Assembly (NCBI GenBank): GCA_033032175.1
Contig: CM065309.1
Location: forward strand, 13,888,001-13,952,000
Origin: Saturnia japonica
Lineage: Eukaryota; Arthropoda; Insecta; Lepidoptera; Saturniidae
DNA length: 64,000 bases
Direction of reading: 5' to 3'
The position numbers and the translations under genes are program-made. Positions 49,901-58,985 of this stretch are shown one piece after another. The notes beneath the pieces were generated by a model, which worked only from the letters and a program-made list of their open reading frames with translations, ran no database searches and was not told the origin of the DNA. The stretch's first letter is position 1. The number at the start of each line of letters is the position of its first letter.

Positions 49901-52900
49901 CCACTGGATCGTACCTTTATCTGCCATTTTTTTTCGTTTGAAATATTAGTGTTTTGTTAGGTTGCTCGAAATAAAATAAAAGTATATATTGGGAAAATCT
50001 AATGTCTCCATCGCCAGTTTGAAAGAAGAAATTAAGGTAAGAGTGGTTTTATTATGTCCCACAACAAATCCTCTAACTGTAAACTTTTATATTTCAGTGT
50101 TTTACATAATACTGTAAAGGTCTAACCTATTTTTCTTGTGTAGTCTTACTATGCACCACATAGCAGGGCAATTATGCTCCTGTTTTTTATTAGATTTTTT
50201 TAAATATTTAGCAGCAAATTTGATTTCATTTATCTGTATTCAGATGTCATGCCAAGAAATTAAAAGAAAACAGTTGGAACGAGAAATTATAAAAACTATA
50301 AAGAGGAGACTTTGAGAGAATGTTTAGCTTCAGTAGAAACCCGAGATTTAACCCAAAAGAAGGCAAGAGAACGCAGGACAATAATCAATCATATAAAACT
50401 GTTACGATATGGGAAACCCTCTAGGCCACCTGGTGCTCCAATAACATTTACTGTAGAAGAAGGTTTATTTGTATCTTGCATAGAAAATCTAAGCGAATAT
50501 GGTTTTCCTCTAAATTCAACGAACCTTCGCATAGTGACAAAATCGTAAAGATGAAATCTGACAACATTGTAGCTCTAAGATAAAATTAATTAAAGACTGA
50601 TTATATTAAATTATTCAGATTTCAATAAGTGGTACTAGTTTTTTCTTTCAATAGACCTTTTAAAGTACATATAACCTGGCTGCTAATACATATCACGGAG
50701 ATGAGTTTAGAACATAGTTACATTCCTACTTTGATCCATTCTTTAAAATGCCCATGTTACAGTACCAAGTAAGTCCTGGAGCAAAGTTTCCCAACTTGAT
50801 GGGTAATATTGCTCCTTAATGATTGTTTTATATTTATGTGAAAACTCAAATGAAATTTTATTTTTATAGCTGAAATCCTGTAACCCAACAGTTAATTTCA
50901 CAATATAAATTCAAATAAAACCTTCCTATACAGTTTCAGTAATTTTAAATTTGGAGCAAAGTAAGTCCAGTTTACGGTAGTTATCATAGATGTGTCACTG
51001 TAAGATCTACAACATGGTGAACAGCCTTACGGAATTCGGATAAGACCAAAATACCTAATAAACAAAGTTCACATTTCTTCGACACCAAATGAAGTTGACG
51101 GCAGCCCACTTGAAGTTGTACAAGAATATATTTAATCTAGGATAAACTTTGAAAACGATGATCCAGTTAGGTTGGGCAGCGTTTGCAAAATGACGTCGTG
51201 TATTTACATCGACGTCTCACTATCTTTGAAGAATATAATTTTCTATCAGTACGTCCAGCCGGTTATGATCAGATGACTAGAGTCGAAATATTGATAATCA
51301 CGGTTGGACTAGTTCATATATTTAGGACGGCTTAAACCAAATCCTTAGGTTATATTTAAATCGTTAAATCAGATTGACAGTTCTATACATTTTGGCACAA
51401 CTAAACTGAATTGAAGCTAAAACTGAACTACATTTATTTTGGTGCAAGTCGCTCTCATAGCCGCCCAGCGAGCTATGAAAAGAGTTTCTTTGAAAGATAA
51501 GAGCAGAAATGATATAATCAGACAGAGAATTAGGGTTATCGACATAGTTCGCTGATGTAGCAGTAAGCTGGCGGCATATGCCGAAGTACCGATAACCAAA
51601 GGGGTAGACGAGTCCTGGACTGGAAACCATGTTTAGACTAACTTATATTGGGATAACTCCTTACAAGATGGAGCGGCAACCTGCTCAAGGTATATAAACC
51701 TTATTGGTTGCGAAGGACCGAAGATCGGGTCACGTGGCGATCCTCGGGAAAACCTATATCCAAGTGGACAGATATAGGCTAATGATGATGAAACGCTTAT
51801 CATTTTTATATCTACACCCTCTACCTTCAATATGCAACATCTTATGAGTTATTTAAAACAAAAAAAAACATAATGACACCTTAATGTGTACATGTCTTAG
51901 TGATATCACAGGTGAAAAGGCTAATTCGCTTGAATCGATAAGCCTTTCTTTCCACTGTCGATTGTATTGATAACAAGAATATTCAAAACTAGCTATGCCC
52001 GCGGCTCCGATCGCGTGTACTACAATATTATTGTTTATGAAGATATCGTAATATTTTTTTATAGATAAGGACCTTAAGACCTTTCGTTTTTTGCGTGATG
52101 TGCGCAGAACGGCAAACCTCAATCATGTTATTTATATAAATTTTATTTATTACTTCTCAGATCTTCTTTGTACTGAGAAAGAAATTCGATCATGTGTCGA
52201 CTCTGCACGTGATTCACCACGGCGTGATGCCGATGTCAGTATGGTTTGGAGTTAAGTTCACACCGGGTGGTCACTCGACATTCTTCGGTCTGTTGAACAC
52301 ATTCGTACACATCATAATGTATACGTACTATATGCTGGCAGCGATGGGTCCACAAATGAGGAGGTACCTGTGGTGGAAAAAGTACCTCACCACTTTACAG
52401 ATGGTAAGTAATAATAACGATAACATCTATTGTGTCGAATACTCGAAACAAGTAAACAAAAGTTTTACCTAGCTATTCTCCAGGCTGGAACCGAAATTAA
52501 GATGCTCTACTATTAAAAAAATTACGCGTGCAGCAGCACCATTACGTGACAGAAGTGAAGCTTCTTAAAATATGCATGTATAGCTCTTTTTCTCCTCTCT
52601 CGCGTAACAAAATGTCTAAACGTGACGCGTTCTTGAAATTTGATAAAATTGATTAACAGTCATAATGACTTTATGATTTATTTGGTAAATACTAAAAACT
52701 GTTTTGCTTATTTATTTATTTTCATATATGCAGGTTCAGTTCGTGGGTATAATGGTGCATGCATTCCAATTGTTGTTCATTGAGTGCGACTATCCACGTG
52801 CGTTCGTCTGGTGGATCGGAATGCACGCCGTCATGTTCTTCTTCCTCTTCAAGGACTTCTACAACCAATCTTATTCCAGGCCCAAGGTAAAGAATTAACA

Positions 52901-54531
52901 CTTTAATTCCTATACTTGTTAATATTTAATATTATATAATATGTAATTCGGTGCCAGTAACACAACATAACATACCATAACGCCTGTAGCCCCAAAAGGT
53001 TGGGCAGAGGTGTACCAGGTACACCCAGTTCGCCGGATTTGTTTGTTAGGTCTCATGTAATAGGGAGCGAGCCTATTGTCATTAATCGGGCACAAAGCCA
53101 AACTCCGAGATGCTACTGAAAATTCCATAGAAAAACCTAATAACTTTGCTCTACCTGGGAATCGAACCCAGGACCTCGAGCATAGCAGTCGCGCTTACGA
53201 CCACTGGGCTAATGAAGCAGTTACTTAAAAAATTCATTTTTCACTAATGACATTTTTCTATTAAAATTAGATATTAAAACAACACAGTAAATGCTTGAAT
53301 TTCATAACAAAATCTTCATCGATTTTATAAAATACCAAACTCGACGTTTTTATTACTTGGTATTAATATAAAATTCACTTAAAGTCCTTAATATGCTAAG
53401 TTTGATTAACTACATGGAATGGAATATGCTATATTTTACGTTGCAATTTATTACATAGCTGTAATTCAATAATAATATTGTTACAGTGAGTGAACGAATA
53501 GTTGTAGGAATTTGTTAATCTCCGCTATTAATATGCTATAAATTAGTAGTCATTTTTATTTATAAGAATAATTCATTTCAAATTCGTAGCTTGCCAATGT
53601 TTGCACTGTATGAGTAGGTAGTTCCAAACATCTTGGCAGCCTTGAACTTCGTGCAAATATCTAAGTAATGCGCAATTATAAGAACGAAATGTTTACATAC
53701 TATTAGTATTAAAATCATGGAGCTTATTAGTTGGGATTAGTAACGATATAAAAGGACAAAAAGGTATGCTATGTGATATTTCACGACACAGTGGACTTCT
53801 GTGATAAATAGTAGAATCCGTCCGGTATTACTATTAAACTTAATGATTGAGGGGTAAATAATCAAACTAAAATTCGTAATAGAAGTCGATTGTTTAGTAA
53901 AAAATCACAGGATACTTGGGCTAAATCCACATTGCCAATGAACAGAATGAGATGGAAACGTCAATTTCGTCCCTTTGCGCGAGAATTCATCTCGTTCCGC
54001 GCCAACGCTACGCGACGGTAGACGATGGATTCCTCGAGAATGCACGAGAATTCTTCAGAAGGCGCACGACCCGCTTTTTTGGCTCATATCTAGTTTTTAC
54101 GATTACAATTAACGTAAAACTCATTGTATCTACTTTGTATAATTTCGTCGCAAAAATCATTTTCCATTCCGTTCCGTGGCAATGTAGATTGAGCCTTGGG
54201 ATACTTTTTCAATTACTTTACACCTTAGAATTTACACAAATATTAAGTAATTAATGCGCGAAACTTCAGAGATATTAACCAATATATAATATTAATATTA
54301 ACGTGTGCGTACTATACGTGTCAACTGTCATTGTGATCATGAATTTTAGGTGAAAAAATGAAAATAAATGTGAAAACTGTTCAACAGGTGCGAGCAAGGT
54401 TACCTCAACCGGAGATGACAGAAATAAAAGACACAAAGTACAAAAACGGTGCAGTGAAGAATGGTTTCAGCAACGGGCACACGACCGGCACGTTTGTACG
54501 AGCGCGTACTGTACTGCCCGTGGGCAACTGA
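37905..54531 (+). CDS. ELOVL-family very-long-chain fatty acid elongase (whole gene, joined exons)
   Basis: Enzymes of this family are multipass ER-membrane 3-ketoacyl-CoA synthases that condense malonyl-CoA with a long acyl-CoA, the first step of fatty-acid elongation. Coding exons: 37905-37962, 38717-38799, 39303-39410, then 40337-40417 or 40727-40810, then 48563-48619, 52161-52403, 52734-52886 and 54388-54531. All junctions are GT-AG and in phase, giving 308 or 309 residues, the normal family length. Signatures seen: KFTEFFDT (exon 6), the HVIHH metal-binding box (exon 7, residues ~146-150), NTFVHIIMYTYY, and TTLQMVQF across the exon 7/8 junction. Hydrophobic segments are spread over exons 3, 4, 7 and 8. 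The closest resemblance I recall is to the insect CG31522/CG31523, ELOVL1/4/7-like branch. There is no obvious C-terminal dilysine signal (ending LPVGN). The start is the first ATG after the exon 2 acceptor; an upstream non-coding exon is required. Confidence 0.95.
38717..38799 (+). CDS. Elongase exon 3
   Basis: Acceptor TTTTCAG at 38716, donor GTATGT at 38800. Encodes the family-typical DPRTNPWFLMSSPLPT followed by the first membrane segment. Starts in phase 1 and ends in phase 0. Confidence 0.95.
39303..39410 (+). CDS. Elongase exon 4
   Basis: 36 codons, phase 0 to 0, donor GTAAGA. Contains VLGPQFMENRKPYELKN and a second hydrophobic stretch ending WLFYE. Whichever exon 5 copy is used attaches here. 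Confidence 0.95.
40337..40417 (+). CDS. Elongase exon 5a (alternative)
   Basis: 27 codons, phase 0 to 0, acceptor ACTCAG and a consensus donor GTAAGT. Contains GGWLNHYSLRCQPVDYT, the luminal-loop CQPVD block of the family. The upstream pyrimidine tract is weak (AATGTAATCACTCAG), which could make its use regulated. A longer frame through it (40340-40573) is only read-through into the intron. Confidence 0.9.
40727..40810 (+). CDS. Elongase exon 5b (alternative)
   Basis: 28 codons, phase 0 to 0, acceptor TTGTTTCAG and donor GTGAAT (weaker than that of 5a). Contains AAGWFTGRYNFQCQPVDHS, homologous to exon 5a, with GW and CQPVD shared and one extra residue. It lies 309 bp after exon 5a. Frame and conserved residues are intact, so it is not a decayed duplicate. 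Confidence 0.9.
40967..43101. mobile_element. PIF/Harbinger-type DNA element in intron 5
   Basis: The termini GGGCTTGATCAGACACGG (40967) and, inverted, GGGCTTGTTCAGACACGG (43101) form inverted repeats flanked by the direct repeat TTA (40964-40966 and 43102-43104). A 3-bp TWA duplication with GGG-starting ends is the PIF/Harbinger signature. The inverted similarity extends inward: CAGTCTTAATTTTGGCCC at about 41157 recurs inverted near 42880. The element is 2135 bp long. No transposase frame survives and a partial S2 retroelement (41705-41880) is nested inside. Short + frames here are incidental. Confidence 0.8.
41705..41880 (-). repeat. Short retroelement S2, partial copy nested in the Harbinger-type element
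   Basis: Carries TTGCTAGAACTTTCCACGG, AGTTTTTGTAGCAA, TTTAGCACAATAACCAAACT and ATGTTACAAAACATAGGGTC in the order of the complete copy. Confidence 0.65.
43858..44512. mobile_element. MITE-like element with ~50-bp terminal inverted repeats
   Basis: GCTATAGTCGTACAAGTTC at 43858, followed by CGACCGTCCTATGTT near 43888, recurs inverted at 44464-44512. It is 655 bp long and GC-rich near its ends. No clear target duplication. The + frame at 44038-44247 is A/T-driven and not called. Confidence 0.75.
44637..45010 (+). pseudogene. Unrecognised degenerate coding remnant in intron 5
   Basis: The frame 44637-44891 has a protein-like stretch (NMAIDNLARIFNDIKVVNKR, then GLLSDFVFSDSL). After its stop, a shifted frame continues plausibly (LLDAKDLFFDIEKYHRNDF, then TCAELYRNI) to about 44996 before another stop. 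Amino-acid use is less A/T-driven than in chance frames nearby. It could be a decayed retroelement or viral insertion. I do not recognise the family. Confidence 0.3.
45011..47496. other. Intron 5 DNA with one inverted-repeat pair
   Basis: 46209-46227 (ATAGTCCTGGAGTTAG-T-GT) and 47113-47132 are near-perfect inverted copies, outlining a possible 0.92-kb element without coding content. The rest is AT-rich, with a GC-richer patch at 45955-46070. Confidence 0.4.
47497..47735 (-). repeat. Dispersed repeat Z, copy 2 (inverted)
   Basis: Reverse complement counterpart of 25630-25880, with the same block order and similar length. Confidence 0.75.
47838..48171 (-). mobile_element. Short retroelement S2, complete copy with 13-bp target duplication
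   Basis: The 334-bp insert is flanked by the perfect direct repeat AGCGATTCTCTTT (47825-47837 and 48172-48184). On the - strand it starts GGAGTTTTTGGCGGGATCTT and ends GCCAAGTTAGGAAGAAGAAG with a (GAA)n tail. A simple-repeat 3' tail plus a 13-bp duplication indicates insertion by target-primed reverse transcription, i.e. a SINE or a short LINE derivative. No A or B box was found, so a tRNA origin is not supported. It lies 391 bp upstream of elongase exon 6. Confidence 0.8.
48563..48619 (+). CDS. Elongase exon 6
   Basis: 19 codons with acceptor ATTTCAG and donor GTAAGT. Encodes MVNVCWWYYFSKFTEFFDT, carrying the KxxExxDT signature of the family. It follows a 7.75-kb intron full of transposons. 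Confidence 0.95.
48900..49759 (+). pseudogene. RTE-type LINE reverse transcriptase, 5' part
   Basis: A decayed reverse-transcriptase region reads rightward with several stops. Recognisable blocks are LKNLYSPISLLNHVYKL at about 49392-49442 (the YRPISLLSHVYKL-type box), CVAFVNYEKAS near 49607 (the LAFVDYEKAFD-type box with the catalytic Asp replaced by Asn) and HLRNLRFSDD near 49728-49757 (the FADD catalytic box). These are hallmarks of RTE-clade LINEs. The frame is interrupted by a stop in VI-stop-NRF near 49455 and by frameshifts. It ends exactly at the TA where the element at 49762 inserted. The 5' boundary is uncertain. Confidence 0.75.
49762..50977 (+). mobile_element. Tigger-like DNA transposon remnant inserted in the LINE
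   Basis: The termini TCGTAAACTGG (49762) and, inverted, CCGTAAACTGG (50977), followed by further paired TACTTTGCTCC, form inverted repeats of about 24 bp. TA flanks both sides (49760-49761 and 50978-50979). Words of the type GGCAATTATGCTCC recur inside (49792, 50167, 50800) and may be transposase-binding sites. The only coding remnant is a psq-type DNA-binding domain. The element is 1216 bp long and evidently an internal-deletion derivative. Confidence 0.8.
50230..50548 (+). pseudogene. psq-type HTH domain of a Tigger-like transposase
   Basis: The remnant begins in one frame (MSCQEIKRKQLEREI...) that stops near 50313, and the domain itself continues in the frame from about 50280: NYKEETLRECLASVETRDLT, QKKARERR, LLRYGKPSRPPGAP, then FTVEEGLFVSCIENLSEYGF and PLNSTNL. 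That order (helix-turn-helix, a G-K/R-P-P segment, then a second HTH with the GFPL motif) is seen in insect Tigger-like and pipsqueak-domain transposases. The downstream DDD catalytic domain is missing and the frame stops at 50546-50548. It could have been left by an internal deletion of the element. Confidence 0.65.
50980..51800 (+). pseudogene. RTE-type LINE reverse transcriptase, 3' part
   Basis: Continuation of the LINE after the inserted transposon, heavily frameshifted. Recognisable pieces are DGSPLEVVQEYI near 51100 (the G-PLEVV-YVYLG-type block), RLGSVCKM near 51168 (the LGWAAFGKM-type block), LIAAQRAMKRVSLKDKSRND, then IIRQRI and RVIDIV (51445-51550, - strand shadow frames ignored), and near 51690-51790 a remnant of the C-terminal IGCEGPKIGSRGDPREN-type region. 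The stretch 51365-51465 also belongs to a short dispersed repeat shared with 7978-8055. Confidence 0.65.
51988..52140 (+). repeat. TGCCCGCG-type repeat just before exon 7
   Basis: CTAGCTATGCCCGCGGCTCC, then GATCGCGTGTACTACA, TTATGAAGATATCGTAA and GCGTGATG, ending 20 bases before the exon 7 acceptor. Parallel to 31757-31940. Confidence 0.65.
52161..52403 (+). CDS. Elongase exon 7 (catalytic histidine box)
   Basis: 81 codons with acceptor TTCTCAG and donor GTAAGT. Contains LHVIHHGVMP (HxxHH box) and FTPGGHSTFFGLLNTFVHI followed by MYTYY, the core of the active site within the membrane. Confidence 0.97.
52734..52886 (+). CDS. Elongase exon 8
   Basis: 51 codons with acceptor ATATGCAG and donor GTAAAG. 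Begins VQFVGIMVHAFQLLF, completing the TxxQxxQ motif begun in exon 7, and ends with a hydrophobic helix and FKDFYNQSYSRPK. Confidence 0.95.
52968..53220 (-). repeat. tRNA-derived SINE, copy 3 (intron 8)
   Basis: Reverse-strand copy with B-box complement GGAATCGAACC at 53158-53168, body GTCATTAATCGGGCACAAAG and ACCTCGAGCATAGCAGTCGC. It is the best preserved of the three near the tRNA-like end. Confidence 0.87.
53221..54387. other. Rest of intron 8, nothing recognised
   Basis: A + frame at 53952-54254 (100 codons) contains a GC-richer start (53960-54080) but no family resemblance. Treated as chance. Confidence 0.4.
54388..54531 (+). CDS. Elongase exon 9, stop codon
   Basis: Acceptor TTCAACAG, then 47 codons and TGA at 54529-54531. 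Encodes a hydrophilic cytosolic tail (EMTEIKDTKYKNGAVKNG...) with weak conservation, as is usual for the family's C-termini. Confidence 0.93.
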   Translation: MRARLPQPEMTEIKDTKYKNGAVKNGFSNGHTTGTFVRARTVLPVGN

Positions 54532-56761
54532 CGTCGGACGAGGCGCCCACCTTACCATTCCGTAGTAATCTGTGATTCATAGCCTGAAATTTTCACAGGA
54601 CGTTAATGCTTTTTTATTTAATGCGTAAACTTCCTGGGGTGACGGTGTTGGTTGTATGTTTGGAATGCGTAGGGCTGCCACCCGCCGTGTGCGTCGTGTG
54701 TTGCTTCGCCGCCTCTTCAATAATACACCTAGACAGTAGTGTTAAATGTGATTTATTACCTACCTAGTGTACATACAGTTAAGCGGTAACAACGGTGTAT
54801 GTTTTATTTTATTGATGTTAAACTATTACTCAGTGGTGGACTAAGCCTGTAGGAGACCCGGGTCAGTGTAAGTAAATAAGGCCCTTAGCACTGTTCAGTT
54901 ACCAGGAGACGATCTTGTTTTCCCGCGAACCTAAAAATTTTAATATAAAACATAGCTAAGAATAAAATATAAAAATGTATGGAATTCCCAGGCGACCTTT
55001 TTTAGTGTTGCCTCTAGATTAAAAGGCTCCCAGGACCAAAGGCCCGGCCAGGCCGCCTTCTATACGACCGCCCCTACTCCTTAGTCAGCCACTGTTATTA
55101 CTAGATATGTGAACGCATAGCGTTTTTGTTTAGTTACATAGGGTTGCCACCATTTTTGGCAGATTTTACGATAAATATCGAAAAAAGGAAAATACACAAA
55201 AATCCATTAATTTGTAAATTATATTTATTTTCACAAATATATTCTGCATTATTATTACTGTAGCTCTCATTATAAACGGTGAAAATAGTATTATTTAGTA
55301 GGGATGGCAACCCTAGTCCAGAATATTTGAAGTTGTTTCCAACATTTAACCTCTCGACTGCAAGCAGTCATTGAACCTACGGATTTTGTTTTATGAAAGG
55401 TGCATATGTAAATTTTGTTTTTCACGGTCAATACGTGTAACTTGCGATGACAAATATCGCTTGTAATTAAAAGAAGCTCATTAAATTACCTGTGGTATTA
55501 TTATTATTTCTTTGTATATATCATATTGTAAATTATATAGTTACTGAATTTACTGGTCTGCGTCACTGCAATTTTTTTTCTCCTTTCATAATTAAATTTG
55601 ATTTAATTTCTCTTGTTGACACATAATGTGTAGTTCAATCGAGTGAGTGAGCTGTTTGCAATCCTGTTCGAGTACAATTAATATAATTTACACAGATTTG
55701 TAATTAACGGTCAGATAGTTTTAGTAATTATGACCCTTAAAACTGGTTGTGTTGGTTATTTATTTTATTTAATTTATCTTTTATTTATACCAAAATTATG
55801 TAATATATAAGATGAAATCGATAACGGGTTTATTTTACATAGAACAATCGCTTTTGAAATTGTTCATTGTTGTTGAGTCCTTGTTTCTTTTTATTATTTC
55901 GTACTTAGCAAAATTACAAGGTGCTTTTTATATACTGCTATTATTAAAAGCCGATCAGATTATGCAGAAACTCGCCATTTTGTAAATATTTGTTTCTTCA
56001 TGTAGAAATCAGTTTATTGTAATTTTTATACAAGAATATGCAAATAAAATAAGTATAACATTATAACGTTATTTAATTACAATATACCCTTTAATTATAT
56101 TAAACCTTGACGTAAATTTCTCTTTCGATTTCAAACAATTTATAATAATATTTATCACAAATACACAAAATATGTTAAACATAACAAATATAAAAAGAAA
56201 AAATTTACCAAAAAAAATCGCTTATCTTGATTCTATACACGTAAAAAAATGTAACTGATCGATGTTTCTACATAGTCGTTATATGAGTAAAACTATTATT
56301 TGGGGTCTTTATCAACGTAATAGAACCCAAAACAATGATTGTTAGAATTTTTGTCTGTTTATCAGTTTATCTATGCGTTTGTGCACGCGAATCTCAGAAA
56401 TGGCTTAACGTTTTGGATGCGAATATATTGCAGTAAGCTTTAATTTAGTGTTTGTTTTATTTAATTCGGTTCATAAATAACAAATTATATCAATTTAAAA
56501 AATCACGTCAAACATTTGTTCGTTAAAAATGCTATAAAATAACTGTTCAATTGAATTGGCTGAAACTTTAGTTAACTGTATATTATGGTTTGTAAAATGA
56601 TGATTGAAAGTTACATGAAGTTAAAAAGAATGGCAAGTTCCGGAGATTTTGACCAGGTTGGGCCAGTAAGATTTGCGACTTTTAAAAAATAATTTAAAAA
56701 AACTAAATACCATACACGTACTACACATCTTTATTTCAATTAAAATAGACATCTGGGAAAT
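54532..56761. other. Elongase 3' untranslated region and downstream DNA
   Basis: AATAAA-containing words occur in AT-rich DNA; those around 56040 (CAAATAAAATAAG) are one candidate for poly(A) addition. The true 3' end cannot be fixed without RNA data. Further coding sequence was not found. Confidence 0.35.
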
Positions 56762-57708
56762 TTATTTCTTAAAAATTACATCATTTAGGTGTGCACGCAC
56801 TATCCCGCTGCAAACATTCCTCGAATCTGAACCTCAAATTGGTAAAAACTCGCTGACACGCCATTTAATGTCACCTCGGCGCGAAATCAGTTTCCCATCA
56901 AACATCTCGTTTACGGCCGCCAATATAGCATTGTATGGCATGTCGCACCATCTTGTTGAAACCACGTCGCACGATTATAGGCTTCAAATTGTTGCAGTTG
57001 CGGAAAGAAAAAATCTCTCAACATGTCTATGTATCGGTCGGAATTTACAATGACAGATTGCCTTTGTTGATTTTCAAAGAAACAGGGTCCGATAATTCCG
57101 TGTGCTGATATGGCCGCACAAACCGTTACTTTCGGCGAATGCAGAGGCTTTTGATGTTTTGCACGTGGGTTCTCTGCAGCCCAGTAACGGCAATTCTGTT
57201 TATTGACATGCCCATTTAAGTGAAAATGGGCTTCGTCGGAGAACAGAATATTGTTGAAACTCTGAAAGGGTTCCAACATTGTTTCAACAAAAGCTCGTCG
57301 TAAAATTGGGTCATTTGGCAGTAATTCCTGCACAAGTTGAATTTTATATGGGTGCAAATTCAAATCTTTCAACAAAATGCGACGCAAAGATGTTCTGGAC
57401 ACCACAAGTTCAGATGATCGCTTGCGAGTCAATAGACCAGGATTACGTTGAACTGAAGCTCTAACTTTGTTCAATTGTGTATTCCGTTCTTGTTGACCGA
57501 GGCGTCCCGCAGGCTTCTGTTTGAGAGTCGAACCAGTAGCTTCGAACTTTCTAACCCACGATCGAATCACATTTTTCTTCGGACACTGATTTACGTCATG
57601 TAATCCAATCTCACGCCGAAATAAACGTCGAACAATAGCGCATGAATCGCCATTTTTATAATAATGTTTAACGCAGAATGCACGCTGCGCTCCGGTGAAG
57701 CGATCCAT
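56762..57708 (-). pseudogene. Tc1/mariner-type transposase (DUF4817 + DDE_3 type), deleted
   Basis: The product would be a cut-and-paste transposase. The likely start is the Met at 57708 (MDRFTGAQRAFCVKHYYKNG), the N-terminal helix-turn-helix known as DUF4817; the open frame extends upstream to 57840 without looking like protein. A second HTH contains RTSLRRILLKDL. The catalytic domain shows LFSDEAHFHLNGHV (first Asp) and WFQQDGATCHT (second Asp). Soon after that the frame shifts near 56930 and stops at 56911. Shifted remnants (LAAVNEMFDGKLISRRGDI, then the terminal HLNDVIFKK before the stop at 56762) show that the stretch expected to hold the third acidic residue has been removed. The copy is therefore inactive. 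Terminal inverted repeats were not resolved. Confidence 0.85.
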
Positions 57709-57840
57709 CGCGACTAAATTTCCGAGAACAGAGCTTCTCATCCCCACCACCCGCGCAATTCTCCGCTCAAAAGGTTCAAACGCAAGTGTTTTTAAAGTCG
57801 TACGCCTTTCTGGCCCATCCTGTATATTACGATCAATCAT

Positions 57841-58292
57841 ATTAAAAAGAGGTCGGCTTGAGCTGGAAGTGGTCGGTTGGACATAGCCGATCGATTTGAA
57901 TCGAAGTCTGATGAATCGTTCATAAAAAATAGAGGTCTAAAAGATCGATCTCTTAAAAACTCGATTTTGAACTTGATTTGTATAAACAATATAAAAATCC
58001 CTATTATGGAAACCAAAAAAGACACCACAACAATCGATCTTTTGTCATTTTTACTATATTAAAGTATCACTTATCGAGAAAGACAGAAAGGTATAAAGAG
58101 AGAGAGAGAGAATTTATTAAAGGTAATAGATAAAGAGAATTAATTTCATAAAATTATTAATAAACTGTTGTTGTTATTCTGGTGTTGGGTAATTATTATG
58201 AATCTTAATATAATAATTGTCAAATGACACCACAAAAAATGACATCATAATGAAATTAATAATCCATACTAATATTAGGTCTTTACATATGA
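57841..58292. other. AT-rich DNA between transposon and LTR element
   Basis: Contains a GA run at 58098-58112. Overlapping short frames on both strands (57837-58062) are incidental. Confidence 0.4.
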
Positions 58293-58670
58293 AGTTAGAG
58301 TTTTGTCGTACTGACCACTTTGATCTGAAATATCTCCTCTTTGGTTAAGAATACCAAATTCAAATTTATAAATTCATTTAGCTTGTTACATAGTCGTAAT
58401 GCATGAGAACCATCGATTGCATTGTTATAATTACGGATAAGTATTGCGACATGCGGACCACCGCCAGCGTAAGGCGTCGCTACGAGGAACTGCGACTCGT
58501 CACCAACGTGGGAATTGCTTGAGATACGGAGTCTCATTCTAGCCACTATTTGATCATACTTCGATCGGTAGACACGTTTCTTAAATTAAGTTTAATTGTA
58601 TGGTATGATTGAAATAAATATTAATTTTAAATAGTATTTTTTTATATCTCTCGGTCGCGCCCCACATAAT
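58293..58670 (+). mobile_element. Probable 5' LTR of the errantivirus-like element
   Basis: The right end is well placed: it abuts the primer-binding site and ends CCCACATAAT. The left end is tentative, set at AGTTAG because gypsy-group LTRs start AGT. An AATAAA signal lies at 58613-58618 followed by a T-rich stretch, consistent with R/U5. The 3' LTR lies beyond the window, so the boundary cannot be verified by comparison. Confidence 0.5.
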
Positions 58671-58688
58671 TGGCGCAGTCGGTAGGAT
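58671..58688 (+). promoter_or_regulatory. tRNA-Ser primer-binding site
   Basis: TGGCGCAGTCGGTAGGAT is complementary to the 3' end of insect tRNA-Ser (acceptor plus T arm, ending CGACTGCG-CCA, from memory). It would prime minus-strand DNA synthesis. tRNA-Ser priming is used by the 17.6/297 group of errantiviruses. Confidence 0.8.
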
Positions 58689-58779
58689 CTCGTAAAATAA
58701 ATCGCGGGATAACGAACCTATGCGGGAGTGTGTCCGGGAGTGATCTGAAAATCGATCTCGCTGATACCAAGATGTACAT

Positions 58780-58785
58780 GTAAGT
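58780..58785 (+). promoter_or_regulatory. Candidate splice donor in the element leader
   Basis: CATGTAAGTAC gives a near-consensus GTAAGT donor between the primer-binding site and gag. In errantiviruses env is made from a spliced RNA, and a matching acceptor sits just before env at 63811-63813. Confidence 0.5.
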
Positions 58786-58985
58786 ACTTTAGATTCTATC
58801 TGGAATTGCATATTCCTTTTCTTTTCTTTTTCCTATAAGTGTTATTTTTTATTACCAAGATTTTCCATCCAAGGCAATCTCGGTCCCCTAGGTTAGATAC
58901 AAATAGATTTAAACGAATAAATTTTCAAGACACATTCAGAAACTTAGATAATAGTAGTAGTATAATAAGTGATAGTGAAGTAAAA

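Noticed and set aside
51364..52122. Several - strand frames of 60-89 codons
   Set aside because: They are antisense to the RTE remnant and its neighbouring repeat; no independent support.
52194..52472. 92-codon frame as a separate gene
   Set aside because: It is the out-of-context reading of elongase exon 7 plus intron; the exon boundaries are set by splice sites and family motifs.
52704..52898. 64-codon frame as a separate gene
   Set aside because: It is elongase exon 8 with intron on either side.
53952..54254. 100-codon + frame in intron 8
   Set aside because: No family resemblance; it sits wholly in an intron of the well-supported elongase gene.
56673..57053. 126-codon + frame
   Set aside because: It lies antisense to the deleted transposase and has no recognisable content.
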